Assembly (NCBI RefSeq): GCF_001571245.1
Contig: NZ_BCTK01000005.1
Location: forward strand, 434,001-498,000
Source of the DNA: Achromobacter piechaudii NBRC 102461
Lineage (GTDB): Bacteria; Pseudomonadota; Gammaproteobacteria; Burkholderiales; Burkholderiaceae_B
DNA: 64,000 nt
Direction: 5' to 3'
Shown here: in pieces, positions 17,425 to 27,744 of the stretch
Position numbering within the stretch: the first letter of the stretch is position 1
How the letters are laid out: each line of letters starts with the position of its first letter
Made by a program: the position numbers and the translations under genes
Notes under the pieces: generated by a model
The model's database searches: none
Told to the model about the DNA's origin: nothing
What the model saw: only the letters and a program-made list of their open reading frames with translations

Positions 17425-17448
17425 AAACCCTGCGAGTAGCCCCAGTTA
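17420..17448 (+). promoter_or_regulatory. Sigma-32 heat-shock promoter of dnaK
   Basis: CTTGAAA (17420-17426), a 13-bp spacer, then CCCCAGTTA (17440-17448). The geometry is identical to the grpE promoter. The -35 overlaps the TGA of the thioredoxin-like gene. The transcript would start near 17455, about 50 nt before the dnaK ATG. Confidence 0.85.
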
Positions 17449-17503
17449 TGTGGGGACAAGAAGTTTCCCTCTATTTTCATAGATCAATTCAAGGTAACCC
17501 ACC

Positions 17504-19429
<1,926 letters not shown>

Positions 19430-19454
19430 TGGCCGGGCGCTGACCAGCCTCTGC

Positions 19455-19488
19455 CGCCCGGTAGCCGGAGAAATCCGCCTACCGGGCG
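19455..19488 (+). promoter_or_regulatory. Stem-loop in the dnaK-dnaJ intergenic region
   Basis: A 10-bp perfect stem (19455-19464 with 19479-19488), a C-C mismatch, then a 4-bp CGGA/TCCG stem closed by a GAAA tetraloop. No T tract follows, so it is not a classical terminator. It may stabilise the dnaK message or set the dnaK:dnaJ ratio by processing. Confidence 0.65.
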
Positions 19489-19538
19489 AACTCATTCTGT
19501 AGCACTGAAAAGATGGCTCTTTGTCGAGCCCACGGATC

Positions 19539-20669
19539 ATGGCAAAACGCGACTATTACGAAGTTCTGGGCGTAGCAAAAAACGCCTCGGACGACGAACT
19601 CAAGAAGGCCTATCGAAAGCTGGCCATGAAGTACCACCCGGACCGCAATCCGGACAGCAAAGAAGCCGAAGAGAAGTTCAAGGAAGCCAAGGAAGCCTAC
19701 GAGGTCCTGGGCGATGAACAAAAGCGCGCCGCGTATGACCGCTACGGCCATGCGGGCGTGGACCCCAATTCCGCCGGCATGGGCGGGGCGGGGATGGGCG
19801 GAGGCTTTGCCGACGCCTTCGGCGACATTTTTGGCGAGATCTTCGGCGGTGGCGGTGGCGGTGGCCGTCGCGGCGGCCCGCAGGTGTATCGCGGTGCTGA
19901 CCTGAAGTACGCGCTGGAAATCACCTTGGAACAGGCTGCCGCCGGTTTCGACACCGAGATCCGCGTTCCCAGCTGGGAAAACTGCGATACCTGCCACGGC
20001 TCTGGCGCCAAGGTGGGCACTTCGCCCAAGACCTGCCGCACCTGCGGCGGCTCGGGCGCCGTGCGTATGCAGCAGGGCTTTTTCAGCGTCCAGCAGACCT
20101 GCCCCACCTGCCACGGCAACGGCAAGGAAATCACCGATCCCTGCCCGTCTTGCGATGGCGTGGGCCGTATCCGCCGCAACAAGACCTTGCAGGTCAAGAT
20201 TCCGGCCGGTATCGATGACGGCATGCGCATCCGCTCCAGCGGCAATGGCGAGCCGGGCATCAATGGCGGGCCCCCGGGCGACCTGTATGTGGAAATCCAC
20301 ATCAAGCAGCACAAGATCTTCCAGCGCGACGGCGACGACCTGCACTGCGAACTGACCATTCCGTTCACCACCGCGGCACTGGGGGGTGAATTGCAGGTGC
20401 CCACGCTGGGCGGCAAGGCCGAGATCTCGATTCCCGAAGGCACGCAATCCGGCAAGACCTTCCGCTTGCGCGGCAAGGGCATTCGAGGCGTGCGTGGCAG
20501 CTATCCGGGCGACCTGTACTGCCACGTCGTGGTGGAAACGCCGGTGCGCTTGAGCGAGGATCAAAAGAGCATCCTGCGCCAGTTCGAGACCTCGCTGAAC
20601 GACGGTGGCGATCGTCACTCGCCACAAAGCAAGTCCTGGACGGATCGCGTGAAGGAATTCTTCAGCTGA
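19539..20669 (+). CDS. dnaJ: Chaperone protein DnaJ (type I Hsp40)
   Basis: A co-chaperone that delivers clients to DnaK and triggers ATP hydrolysis. ATG 19539 is chosen over the upstream frame because the J domain begins at once: [12 protein letters not shown], with the HPD motif in [10 protein letters not shown] Gly/Phe-rich region with a run of glycines follows. Four zinc-finger repeats come next: [24 protein letters not shown] and CPSCDGVG. The C-terminal client-binding domains complete 376 residues. It follows dnaK in the usual order and ends at a strong terminator. Confidence 0.99.
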   Translation: MAKRDYYEVLGVAKNASDDELKKAYRKLAMKYHPDRNPDSKEAEEKFKEAKEAYEVLGDEQKRAAYDRYGHAGVDPNSAGMGGAGMGGGFADAFGDIFGEIFGGGGGGGRRGGPQVYRGADLKYALEITLEQAAAGFDTEIRVPSWENCDTCHGSGAKVGTSPKTCRTCGGSGAVRMQQGFFSVQQTCPTCHGNGKEITDPCPSCDGVGRIRRNKTLQVKIPAGIDDGMRIRSSGNGEPGINGGPPGDLYVEIHIKQHKIFQRDGDDLHCELTIPFTTAALGGELQVPTLGGKAEISIPEGTQSGKTFRLRGKGIRGVRGSYPGDLYCHVVVETPVRLSEDQKSILRQFETSLNDGGDRHSPQSKSWTDRVKEFFS

Positions 20670-20687
20670 TCAGAGTCCCTGGGACGC

Positions 20688-20720
20688 AAAAAGCCGCGAT
20701 GTGAATCGCGGCTTTTTCTT
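20688..20720 (+). terminator. Rho-independent terminator of dnaJ
   Basis: A 13-bp stem (20688-20700 with 20705-20717) with a GTGA loop, ending in T5 then CTT. Confidence 0.92.
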
Positions 20721-20780
20721 TGGGGCGGGAATTTGGTTCGTGTCGGGGGCGGGGCGGTGTTGCGGCCTGCTTGCCGACGT

Positions 20781-20812
20781 AAAAAGGCCGCGGCAGAACT
20801 TGCCGCGGCCTT
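20781..20812 (-). terminator. Second minus-strand terminator beyond the minisatellite
   Basis: A 12-bp stem (20784-20795 with 20801-20812) with a 5-nt loop. Read on the minus strand it ends in TTTTT (20781-20785). It would stop any transcript crossing the 20821-21015 repeat from the DUF4148 side. Confidence 0.75.
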
Positions 20813-20820
20813 ACTGCTAG

Positions 20821-21015
20821 TACTGCGTACTGCAACTGCTGGTACTTCGACTGCTGGGTACTGCAACTGCTGGTACTTCGACTGCTGGGTACTGCAACTG
20901 CTGGGTACTGCAACTGCTGATACATCGACTGCTCGGTACATCGACTGCTCGGTACATCAACTGCTCGGTACATCAACTGCGAGGTACTGCAACTACAGGT
21001 ACTGCTACGACTGCG
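20821..21015. repeat. Minisatellite: about twelve 15-16 bp tandem units
   Basis: Units follow the pattern (G)GTAC-TGC/TTC/ATC-A/GACTGCT-G/C. They fall into blocks: alternating TGCAACTGCTG and TTCGACTGCTG forms (20827-20903), then TGCAACTGCTG (20904-20919), then ATCGACTGCTC and ATCAACTGCTC forms (20920-20982), then diverged ends. The period varies between 15 and 16, so no reading frame is kept and the array is almost certainly noncoding. It lies between two minus-strand terminators. Confidence 0.92.
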
Positions 21016-21031
21016 GTTGCCGCTGTGCCGG

Positions 21032-21070
21032 AAAAAACCGGTCCCAGGCCATGATGCCGCCCGGGACCGG
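21032..21070 (-). terminator. Terminator of the DUF4148 gene
   Basis: An 8-bp stem CCGGTCCC/GGGACCGG (21038-21045 with 21063-21070), whose 17-nt loop can form a further 3-bp stem. On the minus strand it is followed by TTTTTT (21032-21037), 20 bp after the DUF4148 stop. Confidence 0.82.
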
Positions 21071-21089
21071 CCGGGCTACAGCAAGCAGC

Positions 21090-21479
21090 TCACCGGGTGA
21101 TCGGCGGGTATTCGAGCTCGCCGAACGTGTACTGACCGCTGGCCTTGGCTTGCGCCAGTTCCTGCTGGACTTGGGCGCGGGACTTCGCGCTGGCCTGCGT
21201 CGCGATGACGGGCGGATATTGCAGCTCGCCAAAGGTGTATTCGCCGCTGATCTTGGCTTGTTGCAGCTGGGCGCGCACTTCGTCCGAGCTCAGGCTGGCG
21301 GCCTGGGGCTGGGCGGGCGGGTAGTCCAGTTCGCCGAACGTGTATTGGCCGCTTGCCTTGGCTTGCTGCAATTCAGTCACGACCTGGTCGCGGGTCTTGG
21401 CTTGTTCCAGGCCGGCAGCTTGGGCGCCTGCGCCGACAAGCGCCAGGGATAGCAACAGGGTGGTGGTCAGGGTTTTCAT
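21090..21479 (-). CDS. DUF4148 repeat protein, secreted
   Basis: A 129-residue exported protein. The longer open frame is trimmed to ATG 21479, which has GGAGATA upstream and opens a signal peptide (MKTLTTTLLLSLALVGAGAQA). The mature chain is three ~35-residue repeats with the pattern QxxQAK-[AI]-SG-[QE]-YTFGEL-x-YPP, typical of DUF4148, a family common in Burkholderiales. The repeats probably act in the periplasm; function unknown. It has its own terminator and a palindrome upstream. Confidence 0.9.
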   Translation of the reverse strand: MKTLTTTLLLSLALVGAGAQAAGLEQAKTRDQVVTELQQAKASGQYTFGELDYPPAQPQAASLSSDEVRAQLQQAKISGEYTFGELQYPPVIATQASAKSRAQVQQELAQAKASGQYTFGELEYPPITR

Positions 21480-21572
21480 GATTGGTATCTCCGAGTCATC
21501 TTGGATGGGGACGAATCCGGCGGCCCTCCGTCGTGGTTCGTTATTTGTTCCCGATGACTGAATTCTGCGCCC

Positions 21573-21588
21573 TATCCCACCTGGGATA
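21573..21588. promoter_or_regulatory. Palindrome upstream of the DUF4148 gene, possible operator
   Basis: TATCCCA-CC-TGGGATA, with 7-bp perfect arms about 95 bp upstream of the start codon at 21479, where a promoter would be expected. The remaining sequence between 21480 and 21719 is AT-richer than its surroundings but shows no gene. Confidence 0.4.
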
Positions 21589-21719
21589 AACCCTTGCTTC
21601 TTGAAAACATCTTTCCAAATATCCGAGTAATAGTCGTGATACGTGAAAATCTCCCCGTTTATGGCATGGTTATGGCCATTCTTCCCCATACGTACCGGCG
21701 CCTGCACTAAGGATGGTGC

Positions 21720-21749
21720 AAAAAAAAGCCCCTGCCAGCAGGCAGGGGC
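21720..21749 (-). terminator. Terminator of the M16 peptidase gene
   Basis: A 9-bp stem (21728-21736 with 21741-21749) and a 4-nt loop, followed on the minus strand by eight Ts (21720-21727). Confidence 0.92.
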
Positions 21750-21778
21750 CTTGTGCGCGGAAAACCGCGTGCGTCAGG

Positions 21779-24535
21779 TCAGGGCGCGGCCTTCTTCTTG
21801 AAGTCGCCCGCGACGGCGGTGCTGAAGCCATCCGGACGCAGGTACTTGCGCAGCGCGGCGTTGACCGCATCGGGCGTCAGCGCAGAGATCTTCTTGTCCA
21901 TCTCGGCCGACCATTCAAACGTGCGGCCACGTTGCAGGTAGTCGAGCCAGGTGCTGGCCAGGATGTCGTCTTGCGCACGGGCCAGGTTGCGGTAGTTCAA
22001 CAGCGCGTTGATGCCATCGGTGATTTCCTTGTCGGTAAAGCCGTCTTTCAGCACGCGCGCCAGTTCTTCGCTGATCGCCTTTTCCAGGCGCTTGCGATTC
22101 TGCGGTGCGTAGATGGCGTACATGGTCCAGCTGGCGCTCGGTTCGAACGAGGAGACCGACAACGAGCTGCGCACGTTGTAGGACAGGCCCTCGGTTTCAC
22201 GCACGCGATTCCACAGGCGTGACGTTTCCGACGCACCGAACAGATAGTTGCCCAGATACAGCGCCGCGTAATCAGCGTCGGTGTCTTGCAGCTTGAGCGG
22301 CATACGCGACAGGTAGAACGCGTTGGCCTTGTCGGGCGTGTCGATGTCGAACTGCTTGGCCGGGATGTCGCGGTACGGATTGGGCACTCGCGTATAGGCC
22401 GGCGCCTTTTTCCAACCGGCCAGGCCCGACTTGATGGCCTTCTCGACGGCTTCGGGTTCGAAGTCGCCCACGGCGGAATACTCGATCTTGCCGGTTCCGT
22501 AGAACTTGGCGTGGAACTTCACGAGTGCGTCGCGGTTCAGCGCACGGGCGCTGGCCAGCGACTCTTCAAACGTCGGCACGTAACGCAGATCGTCGACGGG
22601 CCACGGATTGTCCTGGCGGGCCAGGGTGCGTCCGGCCAATGCCGAGGGTTCGGTCATGGCGTTTTGAATCGACGTTTCCATCTGGCGCTGGTACTCGTCC
22701 AGCTGCTCTTTGGGGAAGTTGGCGTTGCGCACGATGTCCAGCGCCAGGGCGGTCAATTCGGGCAGGTTTTCGCCCTTGGTCGACATGGCGATCTTCAGCG
22801 TGGTGCCGCCGCCGCTAAAGCCCAGTTCGGCTTGCAGCTTGTCCAGACGATCCTGGATGTCCTGGCGCGACAGCTTGGCCGTGCCGCGTATGAGCAGGTC
22901 AGCGACCGCGCTGGCATTCACGCGCTGGCCGCGCAGGTCTTTCTCGTTGCCGAACTGAATCAGCATCTGCGCCTGCACGCGGTTGCCGCGCGTGGCCTTG
23001 GGCAAGAGCGCCAATTGGACCGGCCCGTTGGCCAGCTCCAGCTTCTTGCGTTGCGTCAGCTTGTCGATGTTCTCGGGCGTGGGGTCGAAGGCGGACGCGG
23101 CCTTGAAGTCCGGATCGCCCTTGTAGTCCTTGAACACGGCGGTCAGGTCGACGCGCTCGGTCTGCGGCGCGCGCAAGGGCTTTTCCGTGGGAATGTAGCG
23201 GCCTTCGATGCGGTTGCTCTGCACCAGGAAGGTGGTGGCGGCCTTCTGGACTTCAGCCAGGGTCGCCTTGCGGGCGCGATCGCGTTGCAGGAAGAACAAG
23301 CGCCAGTCGCCAGCGGCGATAGCTTCGGACAGCGCCACGCCGACCTGCTCGGGGTCGCTGTAGGTCTGCTCCCATGCGGTCAGCCACTTGCTGCGGGCAC
23401 GGTCCAGCTCTTGTTGAGTGAAGGGCTTCTTGCCCAGCGATTCGAGCGTGCCCGTCAAGGTCTTCATGGCGGCGTCCAGGTCTTTGCCCGGCGGCAGTTG
23501 CGCGCCGAACATCGCCAGGCCCGGATCGCGGTTTTCCATGGTGAAACCAAACACGCCCGAGGCCATCTTCGTGGCGACCAGCGCGTGATAAAGACGGCCA
23601 GAAGGCGTGTCCGACAGGATCACCGTGGCCAGGTCCAGCGGGACGAAATCGGGGCTGCCCGCGGCGGGGATGTGGTACATCGCGGCCACCAGCGGCGTGC
23701 CGCCGGTGCGTCGCAGCGTGACCGAACGTTCGCCGTCCTGCACCGGTTCGACGGTGTACTCAGGAGGAAGCTTGCGGTCCGGCTTGGGCAGTTTGCCCAG
23801 CGTCTGTTCGATATCCGCCAGGGTGGCCTGCGGATCGAATTTGCCCGCCACGATCAGCACGGCGTTATCGGGCTGGTAATACTCGTGATAGAAGGCGCGC
23901 AGCTGGCCGATGTCCACGTTTTCGACGTCGGAGCGCGCGCCGATGGTGTTCTTGCCGTAGCTGTGCCACTGATAGGCAGCGGCCTGCATCTTCTGCATCA
24001 GGATGCGCGACGGGCTGTTTTCGCCGCTTTCCATTTCGTTGCGGACCACCGTCATTTCCGAGTCCAGGTCTTCCTTGGCGATCAGGGAATTGACCATGGC
24101 GTCGGCTTGCCAGCCCAGGTACCACTTGAGCGTGTCGGGGTTGGCCGCGAAACTGGCGAAATAATTCGTCCGGTCGCTGGAGGTCGAACCATTGGCTTGC
24201 AGGCCCCGGCGCGAAAACTCGCCCATCGCGTTGCGCGTGGTGGACGTGCCTTTGAACAGCATGTGTTCCAGCAGGTGCGCCATGCCGGTCTGGCCGTAGT
24301 TCTCGTTGCGAGAGCCGACCAGATAAGTCATGTTGACCGTGGTCGAGGGCTTGGATTCGTCGGGTACCAGCAGCACCCGCAGGCCATTGGCCAGACGATA
24401 TTCGGTGATGCCTTCAATCGAGGCGGCCTCCGAGACGCCGGCCGGAAGATTGGCGGCGCCGGCCTGGAAGGCCAGGAAGGAGGAGAACAGCAGCGCACCC
24501 AAGGGGCGCGGCAGCTTCGATAGGGACAGGCGCAT
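21779..24535 (-). CDS. Secreted M16 (pitrilysin-type) zinc metallopeptidase, two-domain
   Basis: A periplasmic or secreted peptidase of 918 residues. ATG 24535 (AAGGA upstream) gives a signal peptide MRLSLSKLPRPLGALLFSSF to about residue 28; an in-frame ATG 21 bp upstream is less likely. The inverted zinc motif HxxEH is His87-Leu-Leu-Glu90-His91 in GMAHLLEHMLFKG. The third ligand Glu is expected in the VRNEMESGENSP helix ~75 residues later. The second M16 half has ALYLGNYLFGASETSRLWNRVRE and ends with a lysine-rich tail. Such proteins degrade peptides or resemble processing peptidases; substrate unknown. It is divergent from the acetyltransferase at 24633. Confidence 0.93.
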   Translation of the reverse strand: MRLSLSKLPRPLGALLFSSFLAFQAGAANLPAGVSEAASIEGITEYRLANGLRVLLVPDESKPSTTVNMTYLVGSRNENYGQTGMAHLLEHMLFKGTSTTRNAMGEFSRRGLQANGSTSSDRTNYFASFAANPDTLKWYLGWQADAMVNSLIAKEDLDSEMTVVRNEMESGENSPSRILMQKMQAAAYQWHSYGKNTIGARSDVENVDIGQLRAFYHEYYQPDNAVLIVAGKFDPQATLADIEQTLGKLPKPDRKLPPEYTVEPVQDGERSVTLRRTGGTPLVAAMYHIPAAGSPDFVPLDLATVILSDTPSGRLYHALVATKMASGVFGFTMENRDPGLAMFGAQLPPGKDLDAAMKTLTGTLESLGKKPFTQQELDRARSKWLTAWEQTYSDPEQVGVALSEAIAAGDWRLFFLQRDRARKATLAEVQKAATTFLVQSNRIEGRYIPTEKPLRAPQTERVDLTAVFKDYKGDPDFKAASAFDPTPENIDKLTQRKKLELANGPVQLALLPKATRGNRVQAQMLIQFGNEKDLRGQRVNASAVADLLIRGTAKLSRQDIQDRLDKLQAELGFSGGGTTLKIAMSTKGENLPELTALALDIVRNANFPKEQLDEYQRQMETSIQNAMTEPSALAGRTLARQDNPWPVDDLRYVPTFEESLASARALNRDALVKFHAKFYGTGKIEYSAVGDFEPEAVEKAIKSGLAGWKKAPAYTRVPNPYRDIPAKQFDIDTPDKANAFYLSRMPLKLQDTDADYAALYLGNYLFGASETSRLWNRVRETEGLSYNVRSSLSVSSFEPSASWTMYAIYAPQNRKRLEKAISEELARVLKDGFTDKEITDGINALLNYRNLARAQDDILASTWLDYLQRGRTFEWSAEMDKKISALTPDAVNAALRKYLRPDGFSTAVAGDFKKKAAP

Positions 24536-24632
24536 GGCAGAGAATTCCTTTCGCATGGCAGAATCCGTTGGAGTGTATACGTTGGCGATGGTTCAGGGGC
24601 ATGGACCTGGGCGCTTGAAAAGGAACTGCGAC

Positions 24633-25232
24633 ATGTCGTTATCTCTTGAAGTAGAAACGCCGCGTCTTGTGCTTCGGCAATGGCGTGCCGACGACCGCAA
24701 ACCCTTCGCGGCGATGAACGCCGATCCTCGCGTCACGGAATTCCTGTTGCCGCTATCCCCCGAACAAAGCGATGCGCTGGCGGCGCGGCTGGCGGCGGGC
24801 ATAGACGAGCATGGCTGGGGCCTGTGGGCAGTGGAGGCGCCCGGCGTGGCGCCTTTCATCGGCTTTGTCGGCATCAAACCCATGCCGCCCACGCTGCCGT
24901 TTGCGCCGGGCGTCGAAGTGGGTTGGCGGCTGGCTCTGCCTTATTGGGGGCGGGGCTATGCCAGCGAAGCCGCCGAAGCGGCGGTGCGCGTCGGCTTCGA
25001 ACAGGTCGGGCTGGACGAAATCGTGGCGTTCACCGCAGTGGGCAATCAGCGTTCGCGCGCGGTCATGGCGCGACTGGGCATGCAGCCTGACGAGGGGACA
25101 TTCGATCATCCCGCCCTACCTGAAGGGCATCCGCTTCGCCAACACGTGCTGTATCGGCTGCATCGGGACCAGTGGCGCCGCCAGAATAACGGTGACGCAG
25201 ACGCAGGCGGCATGCCGGTTGCGGCCGCATAA
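24633..25232 (+). CDS. GNAT acetyltransferase, RimJ/RimL type
   Basis: ATG 24633 follows AAAAGGAAC; the open frame upstream reads through the divergent promoter region. The 199-residue product begins SLEVETPRLVLRQWRADD, the usual RimJ/RimL opening. It shows GVEVGWRLALPYWGRGYASEAAEAAVRVGF (acetyl-CoA binding) and VAFTAVGNQRSRAVMARLGM. Family members acetylate N-termini of ribosomal proteins or small molecules; the substrate here cannot be told. A poorly conserved tail (QNNGDADAGGMPVAAA) ends the protein. Confidence 0.9.
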   Translation: MSLSLEVETPRLVLRQWRADDRKPFAAMNADPRVTEFLLPLSPEQSDALAARLAAGIDEHGWGLWAVEAPGVAPFIGFVGIKPMPPTLPFAPGVEVGWRLALPYWGRGYASEAAEAAVRVGFEQVGLDEIVAFTAVGNQRSRAVMARLGMQPDEGTFDHPALPEGHPLRQHVLYRLHRDQWRRQNNGDADAGGMPVAAA

Positions 25233-25443
25233 GGGGCTGCAAGCCGCGTCGCTAGAGGGTGCTGCACCGCAACATCCTTCGCGCACAAGGCAAATTTGAG
25301 GTGACCGGGCTTGCGGGTGTAAGCTTTTTCAAACGTAGTAGCTGTTGCCGACGGGATGCGCGACAGCCGTCTACCCGGCTTCCCGTCCAACGCCAGACGC
25401 CGCTCGATGCGCGGCGCCGGTGCTTGTCGTTCGCGCCTTCGCT

Positions 25444-25468
25444 GCCGGCATCCTGCCGGCGCATTTTT
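25444..25468 (+). terminator. Terminator-like hairpin before the 125-residue unknown
   Basis: A 7-bp stem GCCGGCA/TGCCGGC (25444-25450 with 25454-25460) with a 3-nt loop, then GCATTTTT. It lies only 14 bp before the next start codon, so it could end the acetyltransferase transcript or attenuate the following gene. Confidence 0.4.
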
Positions 25469-25482
25469 CGGAGGAACGACCC

Positions 25483-25860
25483 ATGCTGACCGAAATCGTC
25501 ACGCGTGCTTTGTCCCAATTGACCGGTAGCGCCCTGAACGGCGACGGAATCAAAGGACAGTTTCAGTACGCCTATGCCAGTGATGACGGCCAATTCGTGG
25601 CCATACTGACCCACGATATGACCACCTATGTGGTGGACCTGAACACACAAAGATATTTTGCCGAGTGCGGCGGTTCGCCCCGTGGGTTTGCCGGGCATGT
25701 GCTGGAAATGGAAGGTGCGGCGGCGCGCAGCCATCCCTGGCCGGCCGCCAATGATCTGTTTGACCTGGACATGGATGCGGACGAGCTTTCCTGGCGACAA
25801 TGCCCCGGTCTGCGGCATGCGTCCGCCCCCAACCGATCTGTGGAGAGCCGCGCCGCCTAA
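25483..25860 (+). CDS. Hypothetical protein, 125 residues
   Basis: I do not recognise the family. ATG 25483 is preceded by GGAGGA with ideal spacing. The product begins MLTEIVTRALSQLTGSALNG. It alternates short hydrophobic strands (GQFQYAYASDDGQFVAILTHDMTTYVVDLNTQRYFAECGG), which suggests a beta-rich cytosolic fold with no signal peptide. A polar C-terminus (RHASAPNRSVESRAA) ends just before a strong terminator. Confidence 0.65.
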   Translation: MLTEIVTRALSQLTGSALNGDGIKGQFQYAYASDDGQFVAILTHDMTTYVVDLNTQRYFAECGGSPRGFAGHVLEMEGAAARSHPWPAANDLFDLDMDADELSWRQCPGLRHASAPNRSVESRAA

Positions 25861-25890
25861 GAGTGGCCAGAAGCGGCAACACCTCATTGA

Positions 25891-25917
25891 ACCGGCGAAC
25901 TCGCCGGTCTTTTTTTT
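25891..25917 (+). terminator. Rho-independent terminator
   Basis: Stem ACCGGCG/CGCCGGT (25891-25897 with 25902-25908), a 4-nt loop, then eight Ts (25910-25917). Confidence 0.9.
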
Positions 25918-25973
25918 GTGCGCCGCCGTTTCGCGACGGATATTCAGAGGGGGCGCGCCATTACACTCCCGCC

Positions 25974-26531
25974 ATGAACTCGCCCGCCGAAATCCGCGCC
26001 CCACAAGGCGCCACCCTTGTCGACTGCACGCATGCGCGCCATGCGGATCAGATCCTGGCCATCTTCAATGACGCCATCGTCAATTCGACGGCGCTCTACG
26101 ATTACAAGCCCCGGCCCCCCGAAGCGATGCAGGGCTGGTTCCAGGCCAAGCAGCAGGGCGGCTTTCCGGTGGTCGGCTTCGAGAATGAGGCAGGCGAGCT
26201 GATGGCATTCGCCAGCTACGGCACGTTCCGCGCGTGGCCCGCGTTCAAGTATTCCGTAGAACATTCCGTCTACGTGGATGCGCGCTTTCGCGGCCAGGGC
26301 CTGGGCATAGCGATGATGCAGGTCTTGATTGAACGGGCGCGCGCCAACCAGGTGCACGTACTGGTCGGCGGTATCGACGCGTCGAACACGGGCAGCATCC
26401 ACCTGCACGAGAAGCTGGGCTTCACACACGCCGGCACGATCCGCCAGGCGGGCTTCAAATTCGGCCGCTGGCTGGATCTGGCGTTCTATCAGTTGACGCT
26501 GGACACGCCCGAGCAGCCGGTGGACGGCTGA
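25974..26531 (+). CDS. GNAT acetyltransferase of the phosphinothricin/methionine-sulfoximine (Pat/MddA) family
   Basis: ATG 25974 is the first Met after the upstream terminator and fits the family N-terminus. The 185-residue protein shows the Pat/YncA pattern: IFNDAIVNSTALYDYKPRPP, ASYGTFRAWPAFKYSVEHSVYV, RGQGLGIAMMQVLIERA (acetyl-CoA loop), VGGIDASNTGSIHLHEKLGF and a C-terminal GFKFGRWLDLAFYQLTL. Members acetylate phosphinothricin, methionine sulfoximine or related amino acids. It is convergent with the VWA gene, only 15 bp apart. Confidence 0.9.
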   Translation: MNSPAEIRAPQGATLVDCTHARHADQILAIFNDAIVNSTALYDYKPRPPEAMQGWFQAKQQGGFPVVGFENEAGELMAFASYGTFRAWPAFKYSVEHSVYVDARFRGQGLGIAMMQVLIERARANQVHVLVGGIDASNTGSIHLHEKLGFTHAGTIRQAGFKFGRWLDLAFYQLTLDTPEQPVDG

Positions 26532-26546
26532 CGCGCTGCCCCGGCG

Positions 26547-27719
26547 TTATTTGGAAAGCACCCGCATGGCCTGTTCCAGGCCGGCGACGGTCACGGGGTA
26601 CATGCGGTCCTGCATGATGTCGCGCATCAGCGCGATGGACTGGCGGTATTGCCACGACGCGGTGGGCTCCGGGTTCAGCCACACCGATTTCGGCCACGCG
26701 TCCAACAGACGCCGCATCCACTCTGCACCGGGTTCTTTGTTGTAGTGCTCGACCGATCCGCCCGGTTGCAGGATTTCGTACGGGCTCATGGTGGCGTCGC
26801 CCACGATGATGAGGCGCCAGTCCGGGTTGTACTTGCGCAGCACGTCCCAGGTATCGAAGCGCTCGTTCTGGCGCCGGCGATTGCTCTGCCACAGGCTTTC
26901 GTACGGGCAATTGTGGAAATAATAGACTTCCAGATTGCGGAATTCGCTGCGGGCCGCCGAGAACAGTTCTTCCACGCGGCCGATGTGATCGTCCATGCTG
27001 CCGCCCACGTCCAGCAGCATCAGCACCTTCACGGTGTTGTGGCGTTCGGGCACCATGCGCAGGTCCAGATGTCCGGCGTTGCGCGCCGTGCTGGCGATGG
27101 TGTCGTCCAGGTCCAGTTCCAGGTCGGCGCCTTGGCGCGCAAAGCGGCGCAGGCGGCGCAGCGCCACCTTGAAGTTGCGCGTGCCCAGTTCAACCTGATC
27201 GTCGTAGTCCTTGAACTGGCGCATGTCCCAGACCTTGACGGCCGACCGGTTGCCAGCCGATTCGCCGCCCACGCGGATGCCTTCCGGGTGGTAGCCGCCA
27301 TTGCCAAAGGGCGACGTGCCGCCCGTACCGATCCACTTGCTGCCGCCCGCATGACGCTCTTTCTGCTCTTGCATGCGTTCTTTGAACATCTCCATCAGCT
27401 TGTCCCAGCCGTGCTTTTCGATGGCGGCCTTGTCTTCTGGCGACAGGCTCTTTTCGAACTGCTTGATCAGCCAGTCCAGCGGAATTTCCTTGCCCGCCGG
27501 CAATGCGGCCTCGATGCCCCGGTAGTACGCGCCGAACGCTTTGTCGTAGCGGTCGTACAGCGATTCGTCCTTGACCAGCGTGGCGCGCGCCAGGAAGTAG
27601 AACTCGTCCAGCGTGGGCGCCATCAGGTCGTGGCGCAGCGCGTCCACCAGGGTCAGGTATTCCTTGACCGAGACAGGCAGCTTGTGCGCCCGAAGGTGAT
27701 AGAAGAAGTCGATCAGCAT
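26547..27719 (-). CDS. VWA-domain protein, CoxE-like
   Basis: A cytoplasmic 390-residue protein that typically works with a MoxR ATPase. The N-terminal half is helical and charged (FYHLRAHKLPVSVKEYLTLV), with a Gly-rich stretch (WIGTGGTSPFGNGGYHPEG). The C-terminal von Willebrand A domain has a MIDAS-like LLLDVGGSMDD. The second position of the canonical DxSxS reads Gly, so metal binding may be altered. The gene begins 25 bp after the MoxR gene in the same direction. Such pairs act as chaperones for assembly of metal cofactors or enzyme complexes; the partner here is not evident. Confidence 0.88.
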   Translation of the reverse strand: MLIDFFYHLRAHKLPVSVKEYLTLVDALRHDLMAPTLDEFYFLARATLVKDESLYDRYDKAFGAYYRGIEAALPAGKEIPLDWLIKQFEKSLSPEDKAAIEKHGWDKLMEMFKERMQEQKERHAGGSKWIGTGGTSPFGNGGYHPEGIRVGGESAGNRSAVKVWDMRQFKDYDDQVELGTRNFKVALRRLRRFARQGADLELDLDDTIASTARNAGHLDLRMVPERHNTVKVLMLLDVGGSMDDHIGRVEELFSAARSEFRNLEVYYFHNCPYESLWQSNRRRQNERFDTWDVLRKYNPDWRLIIVGDATMSPYEILQPGGSVEHYNKEPGAEWMRRLLDAWPKSVWLNPEPTASWQYRQSIALMRDIMQDRMYPVTVAGLEQAMRVLSK

Positions 27720-27744
27720 GTGCGGGCCACCGGTAGCTGCAAGA

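Noticed and set aside
20821..21015. CRISPR-like array
   Set aside because: Units of 15-16 bp follow one another directly with no unique spacers, and there are no cas genes.
20733..21452. Open frames across the minisatellite as a repeat protein
   Set aside because: The period alternates between 15 and 16 bp, so a reading frame is not kept; composition is Cys/Thr-biased and there is no ribosome-binding site.
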